DNA of 61,807 nt from CAYUMU01 sp964445985 (GTDB taxonomy: Bacteria > Planctomycetota > Planctomycetia > Pirellulales > S012-138), in contig CAYUMU010000031.1 of NCBI GenBank assembly GCA_964445985.1, positions 1 through 61,807 on the forward strand. The letters run 5' to 3'. Made by a program: the position numbers and the translations under genes. The notes under the pieces were generated by a model. The model was given only the letters and a program-made list of their open reading frames with translations, searched no databases and was not told the origin of the DNA. Below are positions 1-9,246 of this stretch, in pieces; position 1 is the first letter of the stretch, and every line of letters starts with the position of its first letter.

Positions 1-309
1 AGATCAATCACTCAGCCAAAACGGCTCAAACAAAACCCGCCATGAATAATCCGGGTTAGAAGTTCCTGCTACTGTTGGCAAAGATAGAGTTCGATACAGA
101 GAGGGTGGTTTGAGAGAAAGTTTTCATCCCGGAGGGATGCCAGCCCGTAGCCAGGGTTTGAGCGCCAGCGACAACCCTGGTAAGCAAGTAGCGATTCTCA
201 GCATTCATCCTGAAGGGATGATAGCGAGGTGGAACATTCCGCGGTTCCGCAACCCGTTGCGCCTGCCCAACTCCGTTCAAAACTCAACGCCGCTAAGAAC
301 CCTGCGCCA
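1..309. other. Gene-free left edge containing a palindromic repeat
   Basis: No convincing coding region is seen between the left edge of the window and the acetyltransferase stop. The only clear structure is the palindromic repeat at 125-220, listed separately. Confidence 0.6.
125..220. repeat. Palindromic interspersed repeat, family P, copy 1
   Basis: The copy is bounded by two small hairpins, CATCCC-gga-GGGATG at 125-139 and CATCC/GGATG at 206-220. Its core is a stem CCAGGGTT (151-158) with AACCCTGG (173-180) around the loop TGAGCGCCAGCGAC. A second copy lies at 27172-27317 with the same loop motif but a stem altered by paired substitutions. It resembles REP-like repeats seen in planctomycete genomes; whether it acts as DNA or RNA is unknown. 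Confidence 0.75.
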
Positions 310-825
310 TCACCGCCCCGCCTCCGCTCGCCCCAGCGCGTATTGAACCACGGTGTTGCCGTGCTTCTCGCGCAGGCCTTCGTAGCGCATTCCCAGCTTC
401 TCCATCACTCGAATCGAGCCCGTGTTTGCCAGTTGCGCGTGGGCCATCAACCGCGTGGCGCCGCACGCCTCTTGCAGGTACTTCACCGCGCATCGCGCGG
501 CCTCCGTGGCGTATCCCTTTCCCCAACAGGCCTGCGCCAGCCGCCAACCAATCTCCACCTCGGTTTCGCTCCACGGCCGGCCGCCACAAAAGCCCACCAA
601 AGTGCCGCGCTCCCGCGGGCAAACCGCCCACAGGCAATATCCGTGCCGCACTTGGAGTTCCATATGCCGACCAATGAACTCCGTGACCTGCGCGGCGCTC
701 CAGATCACGCCAGGGCCAATGTAACGCATCACCGCCGGATCTTGCACAATGGCCAGAAACGCCGCGTGGTCGTCCAGGGTCCACGGCCGCAACTGCAATC
801 GCTCGGTCAGCAGGCCGGTTTCCAT
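310..825 (-). CDS. GNAT-family N-acetyltransferase (RimJ/RimL type)
   Basis: A 171-residue protein with the layout of GNAT acetyltransferases that modify protein N-termini or small amines using acetyl-CoA. It begins with the typical LLTERLQLRPW strand, carries the EIGWRLAQACWGKGYATEA segment (the acetyl-CoA pyrophosphate-binding loop is the Q/RxxGxG/A-like WGKGYA) and ends with the NTGSIRVMEKLGMRYEG motif common in the RimJ group. The start at 825 (METGLLTERL) was chosen because the family fold begins there; an upstream ATG at 870 would add 15 residues without recognisable features. The substrate cannot be told from sequence. The gene stands alone, divergent from the MOSC gene. Confidence 0.85.
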   Translation of the reverse strand: METGLLTERLQLRPWTLDDHAAFLAIVQDPAVMRYIGPGVIWSAAQVTEFIGRHMELQVRHGYCLWAVCPRERGTLVGFCGGRPWSETEVEIGWRLAQACWGKGYATEAARCAVKYLQEACGATRLMAHAQLANTGSIRVMEKLGMRYEGLREKHGNTVVQYALGRAEAGR

Positions 826-1041
826 CGATCCCAGGTTGGCAGGTGATGCTTTGGCGCCGCGTGGGTTCATCTCAATATTCGCCCGCAAAAACTCTGGAAA
901 AAACCAGCAGGGTATTCTAGCAACCGCCCCACCCCGCGTTTCGCCGGTCGCCGGTCGAGAGCACCACATTCACTTTGCCCTGCGGCTGGCAAAAGCCGAT
1001 AATCGCCGCAACCGACACTCCAACCTTCATCCACAACATCC

Positions 1042-1890
1042 ATGACCCAAACACTCCCACCGCCCCCGGCTTGCCTGCAACTATCCGGCATCGTGCTCTA
1101 CCCCATCAAATCGCTCCCCGGCGTGCCGGTCGATGCGGCCAGCATTTTGCCTTCCGGCGGCCTGGCCAACGATCGGCGGTGGTCGCTGGTCGATGCCGAT
1201 GGCAACCTAGTGAACGGCAAACGCCAGCCGGCCTTGCACGGCATTCGAGCCCATTTCAATCTGACCCAAAGCACCGTGGAGTTCCGCCTGGCCGGGGGAC
1301 CCGCGAGCCAGTTCCATTTGGAACAAGACCCGCACGGCATCGAAAGCTGGCTCGCTCAAACGCTAGGGCAGGAGGTCCGCCTGTTGGAAAACCGCGACTT
1401 CGGTTTCCCCGACGACCCGGAAAACGCCGGCCCCACGCTGGTCACCACCGCCAGTTTTATGGCCGTGCAAAGCTGGTTCTCCGAACTGTCGTTGGACGAA
1501 GTCCGCCGCCGCTTCCGCTTCAATCTGGAGTTTGATTCGCCCCCGTCGCCCGACTTTCCCGCCCAGGGCATACCGGCCTTTTGGGAAGATGGCCTGGTGG
1601 CAGGCGACGAGCCCGTCCCCTTTTCCATTGGTGATTCCCGCTGGCTCGGTACCAATCCCTGCCAGCGGTGCGCCGTGCCCACGCGGAACACCCTGACCGG
1701 CGAGGTCTGGCCCGGCTTTGCCCGCGCTTTTGGCGAACACCGCCTCCAAGAACTCCCCCCGTGGGCGCCCCGCGCACGGTTCGACCACGGCTATCGGCTC
1801 ACGGTCAATACCCGCTACGCAGGCGGCGGCCAACGCATTTGCCTGGGCGACCAGCTCCGCATGGCGAACGCCACCGCCCACCAAACGTAA
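1042..1890 (+). CDS. MOSC domain-containing protein
   Basis: A 282-residue protein with an N-terminal MOSC beta-barrel (about residues 13-120, LSGIVLYPIKSLPGVPVD) and a C-terminal MOSC domain (about 125-275). The MOSC signature NPCQRCAVPTRNTLTGE holds the conserved cysteine that coordinates molybdenum in the YcbX/mARC branch of the family. Members of this branch transfer or use Moco-sulfide, for example to reduce N-hydroxylated compounds. No electron-transfer 2Fe-2S domain is fused to it, unlike E. coli YcbX. It is divergent from the acetyltransferase upstream and convergent with the APS kinase downstream. The family assignment is firm; the substrate is not known. Confidence 0.9.
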   Translation: MTQTLPPPPACLQLSGIVLYPIKSLPGVPVDAASILPSGGLANDRRWSLVDADGNLVNGKRQPALHGIRAHFNLTQSTVEFRLAGGPASQFHLEQDPHGIESWLAQTLGQEVRLLENRDFGFPDDPENAGPTLVTTASFMAVQSWFSELSLDEVRRRFRFNLEFDSPPSPDFPAQGIPAFWEDGLVAGDEPVPFSIGDSRWLGTNPCQRCAVPTRNTLTGEVWPGFARAFGEHRLQELPPWAPRARFDHGYRLTVNTRYAGGGQRICLGDQLRMANATAHQT

Positions 1891-1990
1891 AACATCATCC
1901 CCAAGCCGCGCGCTCGAGGATGATGAGGATTACGATGGGGTGTGCATCCGCGGCCAACGAGCAAGCCCGATCGCCGCAGGCTTGCCAAGA

Positions 1991-2644
1991 CTACTTCACG
2001 TAGCCCTTGGCGCGGAGATACTCGATCACCTCGTTGGCCAGGGTTTCGGCATCTTTGGCGCCGGCATCCAGCACCATTTCGGCGTTTTCCGGGGCTTCGT
2101 AGGGGTCGTCGATGCCGGTGAAGCCCTTGATCTCGCCCGCCCGGGCTTTCTTATACAGCCCCTTGGGATCGCGCTGTTCGCAAACTTCCAGCGGCGCGTC
2201 GACCAGCACCTCGATGAAATCGCCCTCGCCCATGGCGGCTCGCACAAAGTCGCGGTCCCTGCGGTAAGGGCTGATGAACGCCGTCAGCGTGATGATGCCC
2301 GCCTGGGCAAACAGGTTGGCCACCGCGCCGATCCGGCGGATGTTTTCCTCGCGATCCTGGGCCGAAAAACCCAGGCCGAACCGCTTGGCGAACTCCTCGC
2401 CATGGCGCTCCTTGAGCATGCCCGGCCCGGCGTTCAAACCGTGCCGCACGTTGTCGCCATCGAGCACGTAGCTCCGCAAACCCATCGAGTGGAGCTTGTG
2501 ATCCACCAGGTTCGAAACCGTGCTCTTGCCGCAGCCGCTGAGTCCGGTGAACCAAATCACGCAGCCGCGATGGCCATTGAGTTTCTCCCGCTCTTCGCGG
2601 CTAACGCTGTGCTCGTGCCAGTGAACATTGGTGTCGTTGCTCAT
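1991..2644 (-). CDS. cysC: Adenylyl-sulfate kinase
   Basis: The enzyme phosphorylates adenosine 5'-phosphosulfate (APS) to PAPS with ATP, in sulfate activation. The 217-residue protein is the usual length for a stand-alone CysC. The Walker A motif GLSGCGKST lies near residue 36, followed by the LDGDNVRHGLN substrate-binding segment, the FSAQDREENIRRIGEV-like helix (here IRRIGAV), ISPYRRDRD and DPKGLYKKAR. ATG at 2644 (MSNDTNVHWHEHSVSREER) was chosen because homologous CysC proteins begin with a similar NVxWH segment; an in-frame ATG at 2692 would add 16 residues. No sulfate adenylyltransferase subunit gene is next to it. In planctomycetes PAPS could feed sulfation as well as assimilation. Confidence 0.95.
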   Translation of the reverse strand: MSNDTNVHWHEHSVSREEREKLNGHRGCVIWFTGLSGCGKSTVSNLVDHKLHSMGLRSYVLDGDNVRHGLNAGPGMLKERHGEEFAKRFGLGFSAQDREENIRRIGAVANLFAQAGIITLTAFISPYRRDRDFVRAAMGEGDFIEVLVDAPLEVCEQRDPKGLYKKARAGEIKGFTGIDDPYEAPENAEMVLDAGAKDAETLANEVIEYLRAKGYVK

Positions 2645-2727
2645 GCGGATGCTTGGGGCTGAAAAGTGATTCTTGGTAGATAATGACGGCAAAAAACCGG
2701 GCAGTGGTTACTGGTCGCGAAGCGACC

Positions 2728-2772
2728 TATTGCTCCCTCCCCCTCGACGGGGGAGGGTGGGGTGGGGGATGA
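2728..2772. repeat. GC-rich inverted repeat of the CCCTCCCCC/GGGGGAGGG type
   Basis: CCCTCCCCC and GGGGGAGGG form a 9-bp stem around the loop TCGAC, followed by TGGGGTGGGGG. A related copy in the opposite orientation lies at 11351-11388. The sequence resembles the widely spread CCCTCTCCC-type REP elements of bacteria. It lies between cysC and the SUMF1-like gene. Confidence 0.65.
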
Positions 2773-2940
2773 TTGCGGCGGAACAGACTCCCCCTATCTG
2801 AATCAGCTTGAACGGAGCTCCGCCAGTGCGGGGGGCGGCAAACCGGCGCCAATTTCTCGTCGCAAAGGGCCGATGATACCGCAGGTAGCCCAATCCGCAA
2901 AGCCCCAGCACGGCTGCTCTCAGAGACGAGATCAGCCAAA

Positions 2941-3897
2941 CTACGAACTGGGCAAAACGACCACCACGCGAAAACCGATGGAAATGTCTGAGAATTCAGG
3001 CGGGATGCCGCCCCGATCGGAACAGGTCGCTTCCCACGGCATCGACGACCAGGAGCCGCCTCGCAAAACGCGCTCTCTCCCCCGTTTAGGCCCCAGCGGG
3101 TCATCAACAGGCGACTCCTTGTAGTAATCCGAGCCCAGCCGGTCCATGCACCATTCCGTCACATTGCCATGCATGTCATAGATGCCGAACCTATTAGGCT
3201 GATACTTACCGACCGGTGAGGAAAACGCATATCCGTCTTCCATGTCCACATTTCTCGGTAGCCGATAAGGCTTTTTGATGTCGTATGAGCGGTCCACCAC
3301 ATTTCCTACCTCGGCCAGGCGAAGTTCCTCATCCCCATTGCAGTACCGAGTGGTGGCGCCAGCCCGGCAGGCGTACTCCCACTCGGCTTCCGTTGGCAGG
3401 CGGTAAACTTTTCCTTCCACGCGACTCAACCAAAGGCAAAACGCGGCTGCGTCGTTCCAGCTCACATTGCCCACGGGATGCGAGTCATCGCACGGGTAGC
3501 CAACATTCTTCCAAGAGTATCGAGGCCCTTCTTGCATCCGGCCCTGCGTCTCATCCCAGCCAATTCCTTTCCGGGATTTTTCCAAGTCGGTCACGTAGCC
3601 CGTGGAGGCCACAAACTTGGCGAACTGTAGCCGAGTAACCTCGTAAGCCCCCAAATAGAAAGGCTTGGTGATCCGCACCCGATGTTGCTCGCTGCCGACA
3701 ACCATCCGCCCTTGCGGCGGCTCGCCCATCAAGAATTCGCCCGCCGGGATCAGCACCAACTTCATCCCCAAGCGATTCGTTATGCTTTCCATGCCAGGCT
3801 GTTCCTGCTTTCCTGGCGCAGCTTGTCCAAAGAGGAACGCTGGCCTTCCCACAACAATGCCTGCCAATAGCAACCAACCCAGGAATTGCCGCATCAT
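2941..3897 (-). CDS. Secreted SUMF1/EgtB-family (formylglycine-generating-like) protein
   Basis: A 318-residue protein with an N-terminal signal sequence (MMRQFLGWLLLAGIVVGRPAFLF, cleavage probably near FGQAAPG) and one FGE-sulfatase domain. Typical family blocks are present: GMKLVLIPAGEFLMG, YEVTRLQFAKFV, HPVGNVSWNDAAAFC, RLPTEAEWEYACRAG, GIYDMHGNVTEWC and RVLRGGSW. True formylglycine-generating enzymes have two copper-binding cysteines just after the RGGSF motif; here that stretch reads SSMPWEATCSD, so the first cysteine is missing. Catalytic formylglycine formation is therefore doubtful. The start is either of two adjacent methionines at 3897 and 3894. Planctomycetes encode many such proteins; no sulfatase gene is adjacent. 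Confidence 0.88.
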   Translation of the reverse strand: MMRQFLGWLLLAGIVVGRPAFLFGQAAPGKQEQPGMESITNRLGMKLVLIPAGEFLMGEPPQGRMVVGSEQHRVRITKPFYLGAYEVTRLQFAKFVASTGYVTDLEKSRKGIGWDETQGRMQEGPRYSWKNVGYPCDDSHPVGNVSWNDAAAFCLWLSRVEGKVYRLPTEAEWEYACRAGATTRYCNGDEELRLAEVGNVVDRSYDIKKPYRLPRNVDMEDGYAFSSPVGKYQPNRFGIYDMHGNVTEWCMDRLGSDYYKESPVDDPLGPKRGRERVLRGGSWSSMPWEATCSDRGGIPPEFSDISIGFRVVVVLPSS

Positions 3898-4060
3898 TTC
3901 CCCCTCGCAAGAACGGAACACTTATAGCGATTTCGATCGCTGCCCGATCCAAGCTAGAATCTGACGTGCCTTGCGATCAATCTCCCATGTCACGTTGGCG
4001 TTCGCAATACAGCCTTCCCTGGAGAAGCCTGAGGGCACTTCCAGACAACGGGGGGGCGGT

Positions 4061-5404
4061 TCAAGCCAAAATCTCTTCCACCACCCGCCCATGCACATCG
4101 GTCAACCGGAAGTCGCGGCCCGAGTGGCGGTAGGTCAGTTGCTCGTGGTCGAGCCCGAGCTGGTGCAAGATGGTGGCGTGCACGTCGTGTACGCTCACCC
4201 GGTTTTCCACGGCCTTAAAGCCAAAGTCGTCGGTCGCCCCGTACACCGTGCCACCGCGAACGCCGCCGCCGGCCAGCCACATGCTAAATCCATAATGGTT
4301 ATGGTCGCGGCCGTCGCCATTCTCCGAAACCGGCGTGCGACCGAACTCGCCGCCCCACACCACCAGCGTTTCATCGAGCAGGCCGCGGCGTTTCAGGTCG
4401 ATGAGCAGCGCCGCGATCGGCTGATCGATCAGGCCGGCCGACTTGCGGATGCTGCTGCTGATTTTATCGTGGTGGTCCCAGTTGCCGCATTCCAGGTGAA
4501 TGTAGCGCACGCCGCGTTCCACCAACCGCCTGGCCACCAGGCAGCCGTTGGCAAACCAGCCATCGCCATACAGCTCGCGCGCCTCTTGCGTTTCGCCCGC
4601 CAGGTCCAAGGCCTCGCCCGCCGCGAACTGCATGCGGTAGGCCGTTTCCATCGCCCCAATCCGCGCGTCGAGCGCCGCGTCGCCCGGCCGCTGTTCCACG
4701 TGCGCCTGGTTGAGCGCGCGGATGAACTCCAACTGCCGCCGCTGGTCTTCCCGCGCCACGTTCGCGTTGCGCAGGTGGCGAATCATCTTGTCGGCATTCA
4801 CCGTCCGCGTATCGATCGGTGTGGCCTGGTGTTCCCCAGGCAGGTAGCCGTTGCGCACGTAGCGGCTCGCCACGTCGGCTTCTTTGATCGAAACAAAGCC
4901 CGGCAGCGATTCGTTCTCGCGGCCCAGCCCATACGACACCCAGGCTCCCAGCGACGGGTGAATCTGATCGATGCGGCCCGAGAATAAATGGTTGGCCGCC
5001 GGGGCATGATTGGGGTTCACCCCATACACCGAACGTACCAGGCAGATGTCATCCACGCAGCCTTGCAACCGAGGCAACAACTCGCTCACTTCCAGCCCAC
5101 TCTGGCCGCAAGCTTTGAATGAAAACGGCGAAGGCAATAGCCCTCCCGTCACCCGCTCGGTGCGAAGTTGCACGTCCGACGGACGTTGCCCAGCCCGCTT
5201 GGCGATTTCTGGCTTGGGGTCGAACAGATCCACATGCGAAGGGCCGCCCGCCATGAACAAAAAGATCACCCGCTTGGCCTGGGCGGCAAAGTGCGCCGCC
5301 CCGGTGTCAACCTCGGCCCGCAACAGGTCAGCCATCACCAGGCTGCCGAACCCGCCTCCCAGGGCGGCCAAGGCACTGCGTCGCGTTAGGATCGGCCCGG
5401 TCAT
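4061..5404 (-). CDS. DUF1501 family secreted protein
   Basis: A 447-residue member of the DUF1501 family, related by fold to sulfatases/alkaline phosphatases and nearly always paired with PSD1 proteins in planctomycetes. The N-terminus TRRSALAALGGGFGSLVMADLL has the twin arginine and hydrophobic stretch of a Tat signal peptide. Family landmarks include RVIFLFMAGGPSHVDLFDPKP, FKACGQSGLEVSELLPRL, HLECGNWDHHDKI, VVWGGEFGRTPVSENGDGRDHN and a C-terminal HQLGLDHEQLTYRHSGRDFRLTDV. The start lies 2 bases after the stop of the upstream PSD1 gene, so the two form an operon. The biochemical role of the pair is not established; export by Tat and partnership with a c-type cytochrome suggest an oxidative step on complex carbon compounds. 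Confidence 0.95.
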   Translation of the reverse strand: MTGPILTRRSALAALGGGFGSLVMADLLRAEVDTGAAHFAAQAKRVIFLFMAGGPSHVDLFDPKPEIAKRAGQRPSDVQLRTERVTGGLLPSPFSFKACGQSGLEVSELLPRLQGCVDDICLVRSVYGVNPNHAPAANHLFSGRIDQIHPSLGAWVSYGLGRENESLPGFVSIKEADVASRYVRNGYLPGEHQATPIDTRTVNADKMIRHLRNANVAREDQRRQLEFIRALNQAHVEQRPGDAALDARIGAMETAYRMQFAAGEALDLAGETQEARELYGDGWFANGCLVARRLVERGVRYIHLECGNWDHHDKISSSIRKSAGLIDQPIAALLIDLKRRGLLDETLVVWGGEFGRTPVSENGDGRDHNHYGFSMWLAGGGVRGGTVYGATDDFGFKAVENRVSVHDVHATILHQLGLDHEQLTYRHSGRDFRLTDVHGRVVEEILA

Positions 5405-5406
5405 AC

Positions 5407-7848
5407 TCAGTCCACGTGTAAGAACTCGTTGCTGGCCAACAGCCCATGGGCAATCAACCGCCAGGCTTCTTCCTGGGCCTCTTTCTTGGCTTCTTGGCCG
5501 GCATCGTCGTCGGCCGGCGTTTCGGCCAGCAATCGTAGCGAGGCCGCCCGTTCCAGCTCGCTCGGCTCGCGCTGCAGTACCTTGAGAAACAGCCTGCGCA
5601 GCCTGGCCTCCGGCTGCGGGTCAGGCGCATCGTCGCCACCCGCCAACGCGGCCGCATTATCAAACACAAAGCGGCTATTGAGCAGATACAGTTGCTGTAG
5701 CGGCGTGGTCGTGGCCAGGCGTTCTTCGGCGTGCTGCTTGGCGTCGGGGAAATCGAACAGCCGCAGCACGTCGGCCACGTTCTGCCGGCTCACCTTGCCG
5801 TACAGGGTGCGCCGCGCGTTCTTCTCGTCGTTGAGCTCGGCCGATGGGCCGCCGCCGCGCAGGTCCAACCGGCCAGCCACGCTCAGCACCGCGTCGCGCC
5901 AAGCCTCGGGCTCCAGCCGCCGCCGGTGCATCCGCCACAACAAGCGGTTATCGCCATCCAGCCAAGCCGGATCGCCTTCGCGGCCCGAATAAGGATGCAC
6001 GCTGGCCATCTGATACGCGGCCGACAACACCATCTCGCGATGCAGCCACTTCAGCGACCAGCCGGCCGCGATGAACCGCGCCGCCAGGTCATCCAGCAAC
6101 TCGGGGTGCGAAGGTACTTCGCCCAGCGCGCCAAAGTTGCTTGGCGTTCGCACCAAAGGTTGACCAAAATGCCAACCCCACGCGCGATTGACGATCACCC
6201 GCGCCGTGAGCCCCGCGGCGTCGCTCACAATCGCGTCCGCCAATTCCAACCGGCCGCTCCCTCGCTGAAAAGCTTGCGGTTCGCCCTCGGACAACACCTC
6301 GATGAACCGCCGCGGCGCCAGCTCGCCATGCCGCGCCGGGTTGCCGCGGACAAACACCGGCAAATCGCGGGCCACGCCAGGGCGGAATTCCAGCGACGTC
6401 CAGTTGGGATCGCTGCCATCCACCCAGGCGCCAGCATCGCACACCGCGTTGGCCACCGGCCCTACGAACGGCTTCCGCTCCTTGAGCCGCTTCATCGCCT
6501 CGTCATACTCGGCCACTTTGGCTTCAAATTCGGCGGTCGGTTCGCCTGCCGCCTCCGCGGTCTTCCGCATGGTCTTGGCGTACGACAACCGCAAGCTGGT
6601 ATCGACCAGCGCCTCGCGGTCATTCTGCAACTGCCTGGCTTGCTCCTCCGAAGTCTCCGTTAGCGGCCATTCCACCAACCGCGTGCTCGCCATTACGCCC
6701 GCCAGCGCGTAATAATCTTGCGTGCGAATCGGGTCGAACTTGTGATCGTGACAACGGGCACACGCCACGGTCAGCCCCAGCACGCCCCGCGTCAACATGT
6801 CGATCCGTTCATCCCACTCATCGGCCACAATCGCGGCAATCACTTCGGCCGATAGCTTCGGTTCTTTGTGATAGACGGGCGATAACCCCAGAAAGCCCGT
6901 CGCGGCAATTTCCGCGGTCGGCAGCTCCGGCATCAAGTCGGCCGCCAATTGCCGCCGCAAGAATTCGTCGTAAGGCAGGTCGTTGTTCAAAGCCTGCACC
7001 ACCCAGTCGCGATAGCGAAAGGGAAACTCGGGCGGTTTGCAGGTCGATTCGTTGGTGGGGTTGTCTTCGCCGTAACGAACCACATCGAGCCAATGCCTGG
7101 CCCAGCGCTCGCCATACTGGGGCGACGCCAACATCCGTTCGACCAGCCGCTCGTAAGCGGCCGGATCGGCGTCGGCCACAAACGCCGCGATCTCGCCCAG
7201 GCTGGGCGGCAACCCACGCAAATCGAAAGACAACCGGCGTATCAACGTGCGGCGATCCGCAGCCGGGGCCGGGCGAAGCTGCCGCGCATCAAGCCTGGCA
7301 AGAATAAAATAGTCGATCTTCTGCCGCGGCCATTCTGCATCGGAGACTGCTGGAGCGTCGTGAACTTTCGTTGGCCGAAACGACCAATGGTTGCGGGCTG
7401 CGTCATCCACCACCACAGTCCGCTTGGGCGCAACGGCGGCGATGTCGCCCGAATCCTTCGGCAGCGGCGCGCCCAGTTCAATCCACCGCCGCACGTCGGC
7501 CAGGGCGCGGTCGCTCAGCTTGCCCTCCGGCGGCATGTTCGAGGCCTCGTCGGAGTACGACACCGCGGCAAACAGAATGCTTTCCTCGGGCTTGCCCGGC
7601 TCAATCACCGCCCCCGAATCGCCACCTCGCAACAGGGCCGCCGGCGAATCGAGCCGCAGATTGCCCTCCACGCGCTTGGCTTCGCTCGAATGGCACGAAT
7701 AGCAATGCTCCACAAAAATCGGCCGAATCCGCCGCTCGAAGAATTCCACGCCCGCCTGGTGATCTGGCTGGCTCTTCGGCCCGCTATTCGGCTCAGTGGC
7801 CGAAGCGCTCGCGGCAATCACCAATAGTAAGACCAGGCTACGCGGCAT
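5407..7848 (-). CDS. PSD1 and planctomycete cytochrome C domain-containing protein
   Basis: An 813-residue secreted protein with the usual three-part layout: PSCyt1 cytochrome domain (about residues 35-135) with the haem-attachment motif CYSCH, PSCyt2/DUF1549 (about 180-400, with ARHWLDVVRYGEDNPTNE) and PSD1/DUF1553 (about 540-790, with ARVIVNRAWGWHFGQPLV and MHRRRLEPEAWRDAVL). The distal MPPEGKLSD segment supplies the methionine region expected of the first domain. A signal peptide (MPRSLVLLLVIAASASA) supports the start at 7848 rather than an in-frame ATG at 7956. It is the first gene of a two-gene operon with DUF1501. The exact function is unknown; it is thought to be part of planctomycete extracytoplasmic electron transfer or polysaccharide use. 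Confidence 0.95.
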   Translation of the reverse strand: MPRSLVLLLVIAASASATEPNSGPKSQPDHQAGVEFFERRIRPIFVEHCYSCHSSEAKRVEGNLRLDSPAALLRGGDSGAVIEPGKPEESILFAAVSYSDEASNMPPEGKLSDRALADVRRWIELGAPLPKDSGDIAAVAPKRTVVVDDAARNHWSFRPTKVHDAPAVSDAEWPRQKIDYFILARLDARQLRPAPAADRRTLIRRLSFDLRGLPPSLGEIAAFVADADPAAYERLVERMLASPQYGERWARHWLDVVRYGEDNPTNESTCKPPEFPFRYRDWVVQALNNDLPYDEFLRRQLAADLMPELPTAEIAATGFLGLSPVYHKEPKLSAEVIAAIVADEWDERIDMLTRGVLGLTVACARCHDHKFDPIRTQDYYALAGVMASTRLVEWPLTETSEEQARQLQNDREALVDTSLRLSYAKTMRKTAEAAGEPTAEFEAKVAEYDEAMKRLKERKPFVGPVANAVCDAGAWVDGSDPNWTSLEFRPGVARDLPVFVRGNPARHGELAPRRFIEVLSEGEPQAFQRGSGRLELADAIVSDAAGLTARVIVNRAWGWHFGQPLVRTPSNFGALGEVPSHPELLDDLAARFIAAGWSLKWLHREMVLSAAYQMASVHPYSGREGDPAWLDGDNRLLWRMHRRRLEPEAWRDAVLSVAGRLDLRGGGPSAELNDEKNARRTLYGKVSRQNVADVLRLFDFPDAKQHAEERLATTTPLQQLYLLNSRFVFDNAAALAGGDDAPDPQPEARLRRLFLKVLQREPSELERAASLRLLAETPADDDAGQEAKKEAQEEAWRLIAHGLLASNEFLHVD

Positions 7849-8071
7849 GACCCGATTGGCCTTTGGGGTAGGAAGGCAGGGGGGAAGGCGTTGGCGGATG
7901 CAGGCAGTGAAACGCGGGGCGTCTCCAGGGGAACCACAGTATAAAGGCTCGCCCACCCCGCCTCAACAAAGTTCTGCCCCGCCGCAAGACTAGCGACGGG
8001 GGTGGCTGGGGACCAGTTGTGGCCACGCAAGCCAGCTATCAGCGCCACCACGGCCCACAACTTGCCCCCAG

Positions 8072-8332
8072 ATGAATCGCTCAAATCTTTCAGGCAGCCA
8101 GTTGGGCCTCGATCTTTGTCCCGCCGATGCAGGGCCGTACCTGAGGTTGCAATACCTCGACCAGCCAGAAGGTTATTGGATCACGGTCGCCTCGCCCAAG
8201 CTGTTCAAAGGCGACTATCCCAACGGATTCTACCTGCGCAGACTTCTCGACGGTTTGTGGCTCCGCGGCTATTGGGCCGCGCCCGAACACACCTGGGACG
8301 CCGACGACCGGTTCATTTTTTGCCAACGATAA
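8072..8332 (+). CDS. Small hypothetical protein
   Basis: An 86-residue reading frame beginning MNRSNLSGSQLG. It has normal amino-acid composition with many aromatic residues in the second half (YWITVASPKLF, GLWLRGYW, FIFCQR). No family was recognised, and there is no signal peptide or membrane segment. It lies alone between the divergent PSD1 gene and the next rightward gene. It could be a false reading frame. Confidence 0.4.
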   Translation: MNRSNLSGSQLGLDLCPADAGPYLRLQYLDQPEGYWITVASPKLFKGDYPNGFYLRRLLDGLWLRGYWAAPEHTWDADDRFIFCQR

Positions 8333-8376
8333 CGCGGGATTGTACGAAGTACGCCGCTTGCTTGCGATCCCTGGAA

Positions 8377-8401
8377 CCTGCCTGGCAAGACGCCGCATTA
8401 C
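8377..8401. repeat. 25-bp direct repeat, left copy
   Basis: This 25-bp stretch recurs at 9247-9271 in the same orientation with two mismatches. The shared core is GGCAAGACGCCGCA. The two copies flank the gene at 8480-9232. Confidence 0.6.
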
Positions 8402-8479
8402 GATTGTGGCTGGGCGGATCGACCCACTAAACTTGCAAATAAGCAGAACACTACCCATCGCCCCATTCGATCCTGAACC

Positions 8480-9232
8480 ATGCTCCGCTCGATCTTCTTT
8501 ACGATCTACGGGTTCTCCATCGGCCTGGGTTATGCGGCGGCGATCTGGATTTCTGCCGGCGATGAACCGAACGGCGCTGGGTTTTGGTGCGTCGTCGTCA
8601 TCGCCATTTCCAGCCTGATAGGTTGGGCGACCGCCGCCGATCCAGAAGGCTTGAACGTCCAAAAATGGTTGGGGGTCACTTTCTGGCCGCTAATTTTCGT
8701 CTGTGCCTTCGTCTATTCCATGGCCCTCATGGCATTTTTGCTCTTACTTTGGTTTCCTTGGACTTGGCTGTCGGAGGGAGTCATTCTCAAGAAAAGAGCC
8801 CGTCAGCTAAAAAACCTGATGGCGACGCAAGGACGTGTTATTGAACTCGCGGACCTCAGACCGAGGCTAGCGGTTGGCGAGGGAACATTGATCTGGGAAA
8901 CAGGATGCAGGGATCACTTCGTTTGGTGGACTGCTGACAATATCTTCGCTTTGGGAACGCCACCCGCTACGGAAGGAGACTTCTTTCAAATCTTCGACGA
9001 CGAATTGAGCCACCCGTTCAATAAAGAATGCGTAAGCAGGTATCTGGCAGAGGATGGCGGCACGGCACTGCTCACATCCATCCCTGCACGTTACGCCCAC
9101 AGCGGAAAACTTGCCCGCATGTTTCCCCAGATGGGTATCGCCATGCTGGTCAACGTGAACGACGGCCTATCGAATGACGCCCCCGATCAGACCAACGCAA
9201 CCAATGGGCAGGGGAGAGGCATCCATCATTAA
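8480..9232 (+). CDS. Hypothetical membrane protein with cytosolic C-terminal domain
   Basis: A 250-residue protein with three or four hydrophobic segments in the first 100 residues (about 5-25, 33-50, 65-95) and a soluble C-terminal part from about residue 105. The basic stretch ILKKRARQLKN after the last segment suggests the soluble part faces the cytoplasm. No family was recognised. The C-terminal tail (DAPDQTNATNGQGRGIHH) looks unstructured. The gene is flanked by 25-bp direct repeats at 8377-8401 and 9247-9271, which may mean it was inserted or duplicated as a block. Confidence 0.7.
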   Translation: MLRSIFFTIYGFSIGLGYAAAIWISAGDEPNGAGFWCVVVIAISSLIGWATAADPEGLNVQKWLGVTFWPLIFVCAFVYSMALMAFLLLLWFPWTWLSEGVILKKRARQLKNLMATQGRVIELADLRPRLAVGEGTLIWETGCRDHFVWWTADNIFALGTPPATEGDFFQIFDDELSHPFNKECVSRYLAEDGGTALLTSIPARYAHSGKLARMFPQMGIAMLVNVNDGLSNDAPDQTNATNGQGRGIHH

Positions 9233-9246
9233 CTTTCCGAATTGCC

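Noticed and set aside
1668..2662. Long rightward frames over the MOSC/APS kinase region
   Set aside because: They run antisense to cysC or overlap MOSC in another frame, and reflect high GC at third codon positions.
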